From positions 1 to 30,643 of IMG/VR virus record IMGVR_UViG_3300006919_000261: 30,643 nt of DNA; one strand, given 5' to 3'. The translations under genes and the position numbers were made by a program. This DNA is from a virus. This document shows positions 1 to 6,553 of this stretch, piece after piece. The notes under the pieces are model-generated. The model was not told where the DNA came from, did no database searches, and saw nothing but the letters and a program-made list of their open reading frames with translations. The number at the start of each line of letters is the position of its first letter. Position 1 is the first letter of the stretch.

Positions 1-1315
1 CACGACGCTTTTCTTTTGATTTTCCTTCAAACTGTGGGGCATCGGATTTATAAAAATCTTTTACCACTTTCCCCATTTCTGCCTTTTGGAGATTTAATTT
101 CTCATCGAGTTCTAATCTCCAATTAGAAAAAGATTCATTTTTCTTACTAGGAGGAACTCTGATTGTTGTATTTCCTCCCGGTATTACATAAGTTCCATCA
201 GTTTCTTTCCACGGATGAACATTTACATTAAATGAGTCTAATTTTCTTAAGTTTTTTTTGCCTTGATCAATTACTTGTTGCCTAGTTTGTCCTTTTTTTC
301 TCATTGCAGAATTTCCACCACCAGCATTGTACTGTTGACGAACTACTCTAGATTGTTGTTGATACCAACCTTTTGGGTTATTTTTATTATCGTATGAAAA
401 TCTATTTGTTATTGCCGGTGGATCGTCAATGTTTTCTAAAACATCATAACCTTCTTTCTTAGTTTTATTTCCCCAGTTAGCAGCACCAACCTTACGACAC
501 TTAACTAATGCGCCAGATGCATAAGCAGATGGCCATACAGAATAGCGAGACTTGACCTTGTTATAACAAGCATCTTTTTTTCCTTCAATTATTTCATTTT
601 CTGGTTCATAATTGGATTCTTTAAATCCTTTATTTTTAATATATTTTTTTGTCCTTTCATCCTTAGTGGGATCAACATATATTGATGCTGGATAATTTTT
701 AGGAGGAATTGCTGTAGTAACAGGAACTAATTGTTCTGTCAATTCACTTCTCCAATTGGAAAAAGATGCTGAAATCATTTTTGCTTTACCTCTTCTATTT
801 GGATTTGGATCTTCTCTACGTTTTTTTCTTGCCCTTCTATTTCTTTCATCTTTACTCATCGCGGCTCTATCATCGGCATCACGACAAAATGGTTTAGTCT
901 TTTGTCCAGGTTGTTTTGCACAAGGTTTGCCATCATATTTGCCACCTGCTTGCACCCATCCACCACCTCTAAACCAGTCTTTTAAAGAATAATTTGGATC
1001 TTTCGCAGATTTTCCATCGCGATTTCCTTCGCCCATATAACTCGCAATAGCATCTGTATTGTGAGATGTATCTGTAGATTTTGCTTGAATCCATGCGGGT
1101 AAATTTTTTTCCTTTTTACCCACTTTTCTCAAAATATTATCAATATCTTTTTTAGATCCATTTAATTGGGATCTTAACATAGCAACTTCATGGTCTTGAT
1201 TTTTATCTTTTGCCTCGTTCATTCTTTTTTTACGTCCTTGACAATGGGCACGTTGACTAAAACCTTTTGGGTTGTTACAATCAATTAATTTTTTATATTT
1301 TTCAGACCAACCCAT
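1..1315 (-). CDS. Large basic marine-phage protein, 3' end cut by window edge
   Basis: An open frame runs from ATG at 1315 off the left edge with no stop; 438 residues are visible. Seen in order: a CNNPKGFSQRAHC segment at residues 13-25; LPAWIQAK at 72-79; a DWFRGGGWVQ...PC...FCRDADDR stretch at 112-150 followed by a very Arg/Lys-rich tract to about 178 (resembles the DUF5872-type motif, from memory); SFSNWRSEL at 184-192; a DACYNKVKSRYSVWPSAYAS...VKCRK block at 248-275; and a second SFSNWRLEL at 395-403. I recall the DACY...CRK block from many ocean-virus proteins, function unknown. Paired cysteines (13/25, 132/144, 250/273) could bind metal. It follows gp16 by 10 nt, where the large terminase gp17 is expected, and does not look like a terminase ATPase. 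A packaged head protein is my inference; see findings. Confidence 0.85.
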   Translation of the reverse strand, partial: MGWSEKYKKLIDCNNPKGFSQRAHCQGRKKRMNEAKDKNQDHEVAMLRSQLNGSKKDIDNILRKVGKKEKNLPAWIQAKSTDTSHNTDAIASYMGEGNRDGKSAKDPNYSLKDWFRGGGWVQAGGKYDGKPCAKQPGQKTKPFCRDADDRAAMSKDERNRRARKKRREDPNPNRRGKAKMISASFSNWRSELTEQLVPVTTAIPPKNYPASIYVDPTKDERTKKYIKNKGFKESNYEPENEIIEGKKDACYNKVKSRYSVWPSAYASGALVKCRKVGAANWGNKTKKEGYDVLENIDDPPAITNRFSYDNKNNPKGWYQQQSRVVRQQYNAGGGNSAMRKKGQTRQQVIDQGKKNLRKLDSFNVNVHPWKETDGTYVIPGGNTTIRVPPSKKNESFSNWRLELDEKLNLQKAEMGKVVKDFYKSDAPQFEGKSKEKRR

Positions 1316-1325
1316 TAGAAAAAAG

Positions 1326-1742
1326 TTACTCTTTATTATTTAGGAATCCTTGTTTAAGCATTTTTTGCAATTCGGAAGTTGATCCAACAAACACTGCATT
1401 ATTAGTTACATTATTAGTTGTTTTAATAGTATCTTCTTCAACATCTTTAAGTTTCTTTTGGAGATCAATTAACTTGTCAGTTGTATCTGCAACACTTTTA
1501 ATTAATTGTCCAGCAACTTCGTATGCTCTAGGACTTGCACCCTCTCCAGCAAGTTCCATGATTCCATTAATTGCCTCCTGTCCCTTTTCAATTAATGAAT
1601 ATAAATTTGCCCTTGTATATTCATAATCCTTCTCAATATCATTATCCTTTGACTTGGAAATTTGTATTTTATTAGTAGTTGTTTCTATAATACTACTTTC
1701 TGTATTCAGAGCCTTATCAAGACCATCATAATTACTAGACAT
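1326..1742 (-). CDS. gp16: Small terminase subunit, gp16-like
   Basis: The product is 138 aa, compared with 164 for T4 gp16. The small terminase recognises phage DNA and stimulates the gp17 ATPase/nuclease during head filling. The central part (about residues 43-101: YTRANLYSLIEKGQEAI, then GASPRAYEVAGQLIKSVADTTDKLIDLQKKL) has the long helical, coiled-coil-prone character and the SPRA(Y/F)EV signature I associate with this family in T4-like phages. The N-terminus is Ser/Thr/Asn-rich and acidic; the C-terminus ends in a short helix (SELQKMLKQGFL). A clear ribosome site (GAGGTAG) lies 5-8 nt before the ATG, overlapping the end of gp15. Position directly after gp13-gp14-gp15 supports the call. 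gp17 does not follow immediately, unlike in T4 where 16 and 17 overlap. Confidence 0.88.
   Translation of the reverse strand: MSSNYDGLDKALNTESSIIETTTNKIQISKSKDNDIEKDYEYTRANLYSLIEKGQEAINGIMELAGEGASPRAYEVAGQLIKSVADTTDKLIDLQKKLKDVEEDTIKTTNNVTNNAVFVGSTSELQKMLKQGFLNNKE
1338..1345 (-). promoter_or_regulatory. Weak late-promoter-like box, CCTAAATA
   Basis: The minus strand has CCTAAATA inside the end of gp16, 23-30 nt before the ATG of the left-edge gene. It matches TATAAATA at 6 of 8 positions. The spacing equals that of the better boxes in this window, but a chance match is quite possible. Confidence 0.25.
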
Positions 1743-1750
1743 AAACTACC

Positions 1751-2548
1751 TCAAATATCTTGTTGTTGAGTTGGACTATATGTTTTGGAATCGGAATAAT
1801 ATTCCCATTCTTCACTAAATCCAAAGTCATCTTCGGGACCAGCATCAATTGGATTTGGAGTTACTGTATATCTCATCTCTCTTTTGGCAGTGGAAATATT
1901 AGTACTTCCATAAGTATCAACTTGAACTTTTCTAATAAGTCCATCAGTAGTATCTGACACAGGACCAAATAAATATGTTTTAGCTGTAAAATTTAAAGTG
2001 TATATAAGTGCTCTTCTAGTAGAAAAATCACCTTCATAATCATCTTGAAATGAAATATTATCTAAAATTATCGGAACATCTCTTTTCTCACCAATAGAAT
2101 TTACTAAGTCTACAGTAAGATTAAAAGATGGTTGAAAATATGGTAAAATTTGCTCAACTATTTGAAGGGCATCGTCATTTAATTTTGATAATATATTTAA
2201 CTGAAATCCAATATTATATGGTACTGGCATGTAAACTTTTTTTAAATTTACCCCATCGGATGCCTTAAAAGTTTGTGTAACACCAGATTTTCTTGTCGAA
2301 TCATATTGTATTGAACTCATTTCAAAAGACATTCTTGGAAGTGTCGTTTGAACAGGTTTATTTAAATCTGCTTGTTGCTCTAGTCTTGCCAAAAACTTTT
2401 GAGAAGGTCCATATGCTAAAGGAACTTTAATTTCACTATAAGAATTTCCAGCACTATCATCATGCCTGATATGAATATCATTAAATAATGTTCCAAATGA
2501 AATAATAGTTTTTCTTATTATTTCATGATAGTAATAAGTTCCTAACAT
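1751..2548 (-). CDS. gp15: Tail completion / sheath stabiliser protein, gp15-like
   Basis: The product is 265 aa, close to the 272 aa of T4 gp15, which forms the hexameric ring that caps the tail tube and sheath and joins the tail to the neck. The N-terminus (MLGTYYYHEIIRKTIISFGTLFNDI) and the segment KVPLAYGPSQKFLARL at about residues 42-57 are typical of the family, followed by LPRMSFEMSSIQYDSTRK and PVPYNIGFQLNIL. The acidic C-terminal tail (DDFGFSEEWEYYSD) is also usual for marine relatives. Its start shares one base with the gp14 stop, so the two genes are probably translationally coupled. No repeat module invades this gene, unlike gp14. Confidence 0.93.
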   Translation of the reverse strand: MLGTYYYHEIIRKTIISFGTLFNDIHIRHDDSAGNSYSEIKVPLAYGPSQKFLARLEQQADLNKPVQTTLPRMSFEMSSIQYDSTRKSGVTQTFKASDGVNLKKVYMPVPYNIGFQLNILSKLNDDALQIVEQILPYFQPSFNLTVDLVNSIGEKRDVPIILDNISFQDDYEGDFSTRRALIYTLNFTAKTYLFGPVSDTTDGLIRKVQVDTYGSTNISTAKREMRYTVTPNPIDAGPEDDFGFSEEWEYYSDSKTYSPTQQQDI

Positions 2549-3966
2549 TAGTAATTACCGAATGGATTTGACTCTGTAAAATCTAAAATTTGATCAGCTT
2601 CTGCTTCTATCTCGCTGCTCTTGTCATATTTATCACTAAATTCGGCACTCTCAATATAATCCACACTGTATCTAGCAGAAGACGCTGATCCAACTATTAC
2701 ATCAGAAGAAACAAAAGTTCCATTGGTTGTTCCAACTTTAAGTATTTTATTTGGAGAATCCCATGTTTTGACTCTTGCCGTAGCACCTGAAATAGATCCA
2801 GTCACAACTTCATTAAATTGGAATGTTCCAATTCCGGTAATAATTGGTGGTGCAGAAATAGTTGCTATTCCTGTTCCTGCAGTATACCCAATACCTGCAT
2901 CTGAAAGTAATACTCCTGTTACCACATTTGTAGTACTGTTTATAGTAACTTGACCTATTGCAGTTCCTATGCCCGATATTGGTGTTTCAAAAGTAATTGA
3001 TGGTATAGAAACATAACCACTTCCAGGTGAAGTAATTGATACTGCCCCAATACCAGAATCTGATGTAACAAGAGTTGCTGTAGCTGCTGCGCCAACTCCA
3101 TAAGTTGTAGAGCCTTCAGTAGCACTAATAATATTTACAGTTGGGGTAATCGTATATCCTGCACCTGGATTTGTAAGTAGAATTTCTTTAACAGAATAAA
3201 CATTACCAATAGAGGTTGTAATTGCTACTGCAGTAGCATCTATACCTCCAGAAGGTGCTACAGTGATTGCAACAGTTGGGACTCTCGTGTAACCATATCC
3301 ATCATCTGTTAGGGTTATTTTTCTAATATAACCAGAAGCAGTTGAAATACCTACTGTTGCCGTTGAACCTATAGAAATAAGTTTTAGTGTTGTAATATAA
3401 CCCTGTGCTTCCAAAACATCGTCGATTTCTTCTGTTGTTGTACTAAGTTGATCCCAACCACCCATTTCATCTTCGTACTCAAAGAGTTCACATTTTAATT
3501 CATAAACATAATTTTTTCCAAGTTGATAAAAAGGTTTTTCGTGCTCAACAAATTTAACTTCAAATATTCTTCTACCTAAAGGAAAATAAATCAAATCACC
3601 TTCACTTGGTCTGGATACAACTTCAATTTCACTTGAAGGCATTTGTGCTAAAAAAGCACCTATAAAATCTTCGAATCTCTCTTTGGAGATGGTCAAAATT
3701 AATTCATCCTTTAAACTCATCCCAAATTTTGTTAATATATCACCAGCACCAGTGTATCCCTCATAATTATTGACATATGCTTCTAATAAAAAACTATCAT
3801 CAAATTTTGATGATTGAATTTCTGTTAGAATTGAGTCTTTTTTTACTATTTTTCTTGGCAAATATATTACTTCAACGCCATATATCTTGAGTTGCTCATT
3901 AATCAACTCTTGTACCAATCTTTGCTCTGATTCTGAGCCTTGTAAGAAAAAAGGATTAAGTGCCAT
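2548..3966 (-). CDS. gp14: Neck protein gp14 with a large repeat-rich insertion
   Basis: The product is 472 aa, against 256 in T4. gp14 forms the neck ring with gp13, closing the filled head and receiving the tail. Residues 1-175 carry the recognisable core: MALNPFFLQGSESEQ at the start, then YLPRKIVKKDSILTE, NYEGYTGAGDILTKFGM and IYFPLGRRIFEVKFVEHEKPFYQLG. The C-terminal tail (about 436-472, ending SNPFGNY) is also family-like. Between them, about residues 191-435 are an insertion of Gly/Thr/Ser/Ala-rich beta-type repeats: GYGYT at 223, GAGYT at 268, GSGYV at 315, GIGYT at 358, then a GSISGATARV module at about 380-430. The insertion is visibly richer in G+C than the core. The gene overlaps the gp13 stop by 1 nt and the gp15 start by 1 nt. 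Confidence 0.92.
   Translation of the reverse strand: MALNPFFLQGSESEQRLVQELINEQLKIYGVEVIYLPRKIVKKDSILTEIQSSKFDDSFLLEAYVNNYEGYTGAGDILTKFGMSLKDELILTISKERFEDFIGAFLAQMPSSEIEVVSRPSEGDLIYFPLGRRIFEVKFVEHEKPFYQLGKNYVYELKCELFEYEDEMGGWDQLSTTTEEIDDVLEAQGYITTLKLISIGSTATVGISTASGYIRKITLTDDGYGYTRVPTVAITVAPSGGIDATAVAITTSIGNVYSVKEILLTNPGAGYTITPTVNIISATEGSTTYGVGAAATATLVTSDSGIGAVSITSPGSGYVSIPSITFETPISGIGTAIGQVTINSTTNVVTGVLLSDAGIGYTAGTGIATISAPPIITGIGTFQFNEVVTGSISGATARVKTWDSPNKILKVGTTNGTFVSSDVIVGSASSARYSVDYIESAEFSDKYDKSSEIEAEADQILDFTESNPFGNY
2662..3396 (-). repeat. GxGY-type protein repeat block inserted in gp14
   Basis: The block encodes gp14 residues of about 191-435. Four units carry G-x-G-Y-(T/V)-x-x-P-(T/S)-(V/I) or a degenerate form, spaced about 43-47 residues apart, each followed by an Ala/Gly-rich strand. 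A different unit follows, with TGSISGATARV...KILKV...NGTFVSSDVIVGS. Hand counts of G+C in 60-base lines are 28 at 3241-3300 and 28 at 3061-3120, against 17 at 3841-3900 and 20 at 3721-3780 in the gp14 core. Confidence 0.8.
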
Positions 3967-4805
3967 TATCCAATAAGATCAAAAGGTGGTAATTCGTACT
4001 CTGATGCCATTGTTTGTTTGATAGATGCCAACTCTCTTTCAGCATCTTCATACAACTGCCTTCCATTTAATTCGATTCCTCCAGGAAGTTTAACTCCTTG
4101 GAATTTTATTAGATTTTGTCCCCACTGCCTTTTTATTAATGCAGTCAAATATAACTTTAAGAAACTATCGTTATAAACTTGAGTGAAAGAATTTGGATCC
4201 AGTGCTCTATAGCAATCTATAACTAGATAATTATCTGCAGTTTGTGCAGACCAGTCTATATCAAGATAGAGACGATCTTGTCTTTTATTAAATCGTACCT
4301 GTTTATCTGTAGTTAGTAAGTGATCAATATCCTCCAAATATGATTTGACCATTGAATATTGTAGCAATTCTATAGAATTAAAATAATATAAATCATTCAA
4401 AAATAATTGATATTTTATGCTAAACATTCCACCAGATATTGAACTTGTATCAAATTTAAATATTTTTTCTATTCCAATAACTGAATCTGGAACCTGAATG
4501 TAATTTGAGTTTTCATAATAATTAAATGTCGTTGCAGTCCCTACAATCGTTGAAGATGCTGATGTAGTTACTATTCCAACTCCTCCGGCACCACCTGCCT
4601 TTCCTCTATCAATATCGTCCTGAGTAATTTTATACTTTAAGAACATTCTTTCAACACCATCAAAATGACGCTCATTGAATAATTGGAGAGCGTCATCTAC
4701 CAAATCATCAATTTGGTCATCATCAACATTAATTTCTAATACTGGAGCACCAAGTCTCCTCAGACAATAATCAATAAGTCCTTGTCTTGTGCTTGGTTTT
4801 GCCAT
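3966..4805 (-). CDS. gp13: Neck protein, gp13-like
   Basis: The product is 279 aa; T4 gp13 is 309 aa. It forms the head-completion ring with gp14 after DNA packaging. The N-terminus STRQGLIDYCLRRLGAPV, then INVDDDQIDDLVDDALQLFNERHFDGVER, is the family's strongest signature, at residues 5-51. Further hallmarks are the segment around VPDSVIGIEKIFKFD, the FNKRQDRLYLDIDW stretch, and the C-terminal LKLYLTALIKRQWGQNLIKF...LPGGIELNGR with a terminal EYELPPFDLIG. A short Gly/Ala/Ser-rich linker (KAGGAGGVGIVTTSASST) sits near residues 68-86. A ribosome site GGAGGA lies about 10 nt before the ATG inside the end of the upstream fibre gene, and the intergenic gap is 1 nt. Confidence 0.95.
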   Translation of the reverse strand: MAKPSTRQGLIDYCLRRLGAPVLEINVDDDQIDDLVDDALQLFNERHFDGVERMFLKYKITQDDIDRGKAGGAGGVGIVTTSASSTIVGTATTFNYYENSNYIQVPDSVIGIEKIFKFDTSSISGGMFSIKYQLFLNDLYYFNSIELLQYSMVKSYLEDIDHLLTTDKQVRFNKRQDRLYLDIDWSAQTADNYLVIDCYRALDPNSFTQVYNDSFLKLYLTALIKRQWGQNLIKFQGVKLPGGIELNGRQLYEDAERELASIKQTMASEYELPPFDLIG

Positions 4806-4806
4806 T

Positions 4807-5820
4807 TCAGTATGATCCTCCGTCTATAAGTCCAGCAGTTAATGTTCCATCAATATTTACATTATTACTAAATGTTGATATACCAGTAAAAGTAGTGGCA
4901 CCACCAACTTGTAATTGTGAAATAGTAGTAATACCTAAAGTAGTAACACCAATTACATTAAGTTGGGTGAGGTTCCCAACACTCGTCAATGACGAATTAG
5001 TTACTCCTGAACCAAGAGTTGATTTATTTAGGACTGTTGTAAGACCAACAATAAATGATCCTTCAGAAGTAACAGCTAATCCAACTGAAGATTTTAAAGC
5101 ATCAACATTTACATCATATGTAAATGTCTTTAAAATATTGGCGGATCCAATTCCAATACCACCACCATCTAAGAGTTGATCTGTACCTACAGTTGTTGCA
5201 ATACCTACTCTGTGGTCTGCTAATTCGATAGTTTGAGAACTTATACTGGTTTCTTTACCAAGGACATATAAATCCCCTTTAATAGTAACAGAACCTCGAT
5301 TATCATCAATAACAGCTGGGTCAATAATTAAGTTTGATGGTCCAGTTATGGTAGAGATACCAATGTTTATAGCAGTTCCAACTGCTCCTGTTGAAAATGA
5401 AGTAGCAGTTACAATACCATTTGAGATTGTAACTGCCGTACCAACTTTTAATGTTGTTGTAGTTGTTACTCCACTTACATATAACTGAGAAGCAGTAGTA
5501 ACACCTAAAGTAGTAATACCACTCACTTGTAATTGAGAAGCAGTGGTAATTCCTAATGTAGAAATGCCAGAAATAAAGAGTTGTTGAGCAGTTACATCAG
5601 TAAGTGTAGTCACACCTAAAGTAGTAATGCCTGTTACTTGTAATTGGGAAGCAGTGGTAACACCTAAAGTAGTAATACCACTTACATGTAAGGAAGTTAC
5701 TGAAGCAATTCCGCCAATTACATTTGTTGCTTTATCGGCTGAAACTGCCCCTCCACCAACCGAAGCAATTACTTTTATAGCATCTGTTTGACCAACCCTT
5801 ACCTTTATATTATCGGGCAT
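4807..5820 (-). CDS. Repeat-rich fibre-like virion protein at the wac (fibritin) position
   Basis: The product is 337 aa. Residues 46-114 are near-perfect tandem copies of V-S-G-I-T-T-L-G-V-T-T-A-S-Q-L-Q (units of 16, 21, 16 and 16 aa), and a further copy lies near residue 290. The middle (about 168-260: NRGSVTIKGDLYVLGKETSI, IELADHRVGIAT, LLDGGGIGIGS, KTFTYDVNVDALKSS) matches a domain I know from fibre and structural proteins of cyanomyoviruses. The composition suggests a trimeric beta-helical shaft. The position immediately before gp13 is that of T4 wac, but no fibritin coiled coil or foldon is recognisable, so I do not give that name. The start overlaps the stop of the 112-aa gene; the ribosome site AAGGAG is about 10 nt upstream. 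An adhesion or whisker role is inferred. Confidence 0.85.
   Translation of the reverse strand: MPDNIKVRVGQTDAIKVIASVGGGAVSADKATNVIGGIASVTSLHVSGITTLGVTTASQLQVTGITTLGVTTLTDVTAQQLFISGISTLGITTASQLQVSGITTLGVTTASQLYVSGVTTTTTLKVGTAVTISNGIVTATSFSTGAVGTAINIGISTITGPSNLIIDPAVIDDNRGSVTIKGDLYVLGKETSISSQTIELADHRVGIATTVGTDQLLDGGGIGIGSANILKTFTYDVNVDALKSSVGLAVTSEGSFIVGLTTVLNKSTLGSGVTNSSLTSVGNLTQLNVIGVTTLGITTISQLQVGGATTFTGISTFSNNVNIDGTLTAGLIDGGSY
5479..5685 (-). repeat. Tandem 48-nt repeats encoding VSGITTLGVTTASQLQ units
   Basis: Four direct repeats are present, three of 48 nt and one expanded to 63 nt. On the plus strand the core acacctaaagtagtaatacc recurs with little change around 5508 and 5670, and the arms gtaattgagaagcagtggta and gtaattgggaagcagtggta differ at one base. 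A diverged fifth copy lies near 4905-4960. High DNA identity suggests recent duplication or slippage. Confidence 0.85.
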
Positions 5821-6158
5821 TATCTGGTTACTCCTTGCCTGATTATAACTGACCCCTCAACAACTTTACTTTTAATTCCAGATCTTTCAATAACTACATC
5901 ATATACATGTCTTCCCGGTTTAAGATTTATAGTTTGAGAAGATGTTAATGTAATAGTTATGATCCCCAACGTTGTAGGTTCTGAAATTAGTGTAGTAAAA
6001 TCTGTTGCAGTTGAACTTCCTGGGTGTTTTCTTATTTGAGAACTTACAGTGTAATTTGTCAAATCTAGTAAAGAATTGTCAGCATCTTGCAAAGTAAATT
6101 GCTGAGTAAAATCTTCCCCAGTGTTTATAACAATATTACTAACATATGTTGCCGACAT
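5820..6158 (-). CDS. Small beta-rich baseplate/fibre-like protein
   Basis: The product is 112 aa. It begins MSATYVSNIVINTGEDFTQQFTLQDADNS, continues LLDLTNYTVSSQIRKHPGSSTATDF and ends with GRHVYDVVIERSGIKSKVVEGSVII. This alternating-strand pattern (initial strand, D-LTxYxVxxQIRK, then YDVxIxxxxGxxxxVxxGxVxI) resembles the N-terminal immunoglobulin-like domain of phage upper baseplate proteins (BppU type). The resemblance is by eye only. The gene starts a short late unit: a perfect TATAAATA box lies 24-31 nt upstream of the ATG, and AGGAGT lies about 12 nt upstream. It is coupled by a 1-nt overlap to the 337-aa fibre gene, which suggests the two act together, perhaps as an anchor and a shaft. 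Confidence 0.85.
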   Translation of the reverse strand: MSATYVSNIVINTGEDFTQQFTLQDADNSLLDLTNYTVSSQIRKHPGSSTATDFTTLISEPTTLGIITITLTSSQTINLKPGRHVYDVVIERSGIKSKVVEGSVIIRQGVTR

Positions 6159-6170
6159 TTATCCAATAGC

Positions 6171-6176
6171 ACTCCT
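6171..6176 (-). promoter_or_regulatory. Ribosome-binding site of the 112-aa gene
   Basis: AGGAGT on the minus strand is followed by a long 12-nt spacer to the ATG at 6158. It sits in the short leader downstream of the late-promoter box. Confidence 0.6.
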
Positions 6177-6181
6177 AATGG

Positions 6182-6189
6182 TATTTATA
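6182..6189 (-). promoter_or_regulatory. T4-type late promoter, TATAAATA
   Basis: The minus strand reads TATAAATA, an exact match to the T4 late-promoter -10 box used by the gp55 sigma factor. It lies in the only gap (6159-6192) between the 57-aa gene and the 112-aa gene. Transcription would begin roughly 6 nt downstream, giving a leader of about 15-20 nt that includes AGGAGT. Function is inferred from the match and the position. Confidence 0.75.
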
Positions 6190-6192
6190 TGT

Positions 6193-6366
6193 TCATTTAA
6201 TACCAAGAAAAGAAACAACTTCTTGCTGTTTCAAATAAAGTTTGATATAAGACTTTGCAATATTTTTTAAATCCTCAATATTTTTAATTTCATCAATCAT
6301 TCTAGATTCTTTTTCATATGCAAACATTTTTGCCATAGTTTCCAATTCAATATCATTTGGATCCAT
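6193..6366 (-). CDS. 57-aa acidic/helical small phage protein
   Basis: An open frame of 57 codons plus TGA was found by reading the sequence. The protein starts MDPNDIELETMAKMFAYEKESR and ends IKLYLKQQEVVSFLGIK. It looks fully helical: one acidic/amphipathic helix, then LKNIAKSYIKLYLKQQEVV. The ribosome site AAAGGAG lies about 8 nt before the ATG. The start overlaps the end of the 66-aa gene by 14 nt, a sign of translational coupling. I recall similar small proteins (DPN..E.E.M.K.FA(Y/F)EK.SR) in marine T4-like phages, all without known function. A structural or chaperone role for the neighbouring fibres would be a guess. Confidence 0.8.
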   Translation of the reverse strand: MDPNDIELETMAKMFAYEKESRMIDEIKNIEDLKNIAKSYIKLYLKQQEVVSFLGIK

Positions 6367-6553
6367 TTACCAACTCCTTTATTAAAATTTTAAGTTCATT
6401 AATTTCTTTTCTCATAGTATCCAACTCTTTCTTTTGAGATTCTCTACGAGATGCTGAAGTCAAATAATTTATGTATGATGTAGAATCGCAATTAATTATA
6501 GCACCACTTTTTTCATCTCGATATAAATTTTGATACCCTTCTACTCTTATCAT
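6353..6553 (-). CDS. 66-aa small phage protein with C-terminal coiled coil
   Basis: The N-terminal half contains VEGYQNLYRDEKSGAIIN followed by CDSTSYINYL, a pattern I recognise from short conserved proteins of marine T4-like phages (xxGhxxLYRDexSGAIvNxD). The C-terminal half (about residues 36-62: RRESQKKELDTMRKEINELKILIKELV, heptad-like hydrophobics) should form a coiled coil. Its ATG overlaps the stop of the 2,391-aa gene by 4 nt (ATGA), so it is likely translated by re-initiation. The function is unknown. The location between a giant baseplate protein and the fibre genes suggests an assembly factor or small virion part, but this is inference. Confidence 0.85.
   Translation of the reverse strand: MIRVEGYQNLYRDEKSGAIINCDSTSYINYLTSASRRESQKKELDTMRKEINELKILIKELVNGSK

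Noticed and set aside
249-262. Slippery heptamer A AAA AAC in frame within the left-edge gene, suggesting -1 frameshifting
   Set aside because: The -1 frame stops after about eight codons, no stimulatory structure is apparent, and A-runs are common in this AT-rich sequence.
756-992. Plus-strand open frame with a hydrophobic, membrane-like N-terminus
   Set aside because: It is the antisense shadow of the basic left-edge gene; the hydrophobic look comes from reverse-reading Lys/Arg codons, and no ribosome site supports it.
4807-5820. Naming the 337-aa protein fibritin (wac)
   Set aside because: Gene position agrees, but the segmented coiled coil and C-terminal foldon of fibritin are absent.
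6193-6366. Resemblance of the 57-aa protein to NblA (phycobilisome degradation), which some freshwater cyanophages carry
   Set aside because: Only the size and a loose L...LY....Q spacing agree; the conserved NblA residues are not found and the gene lies in a late structural unit.
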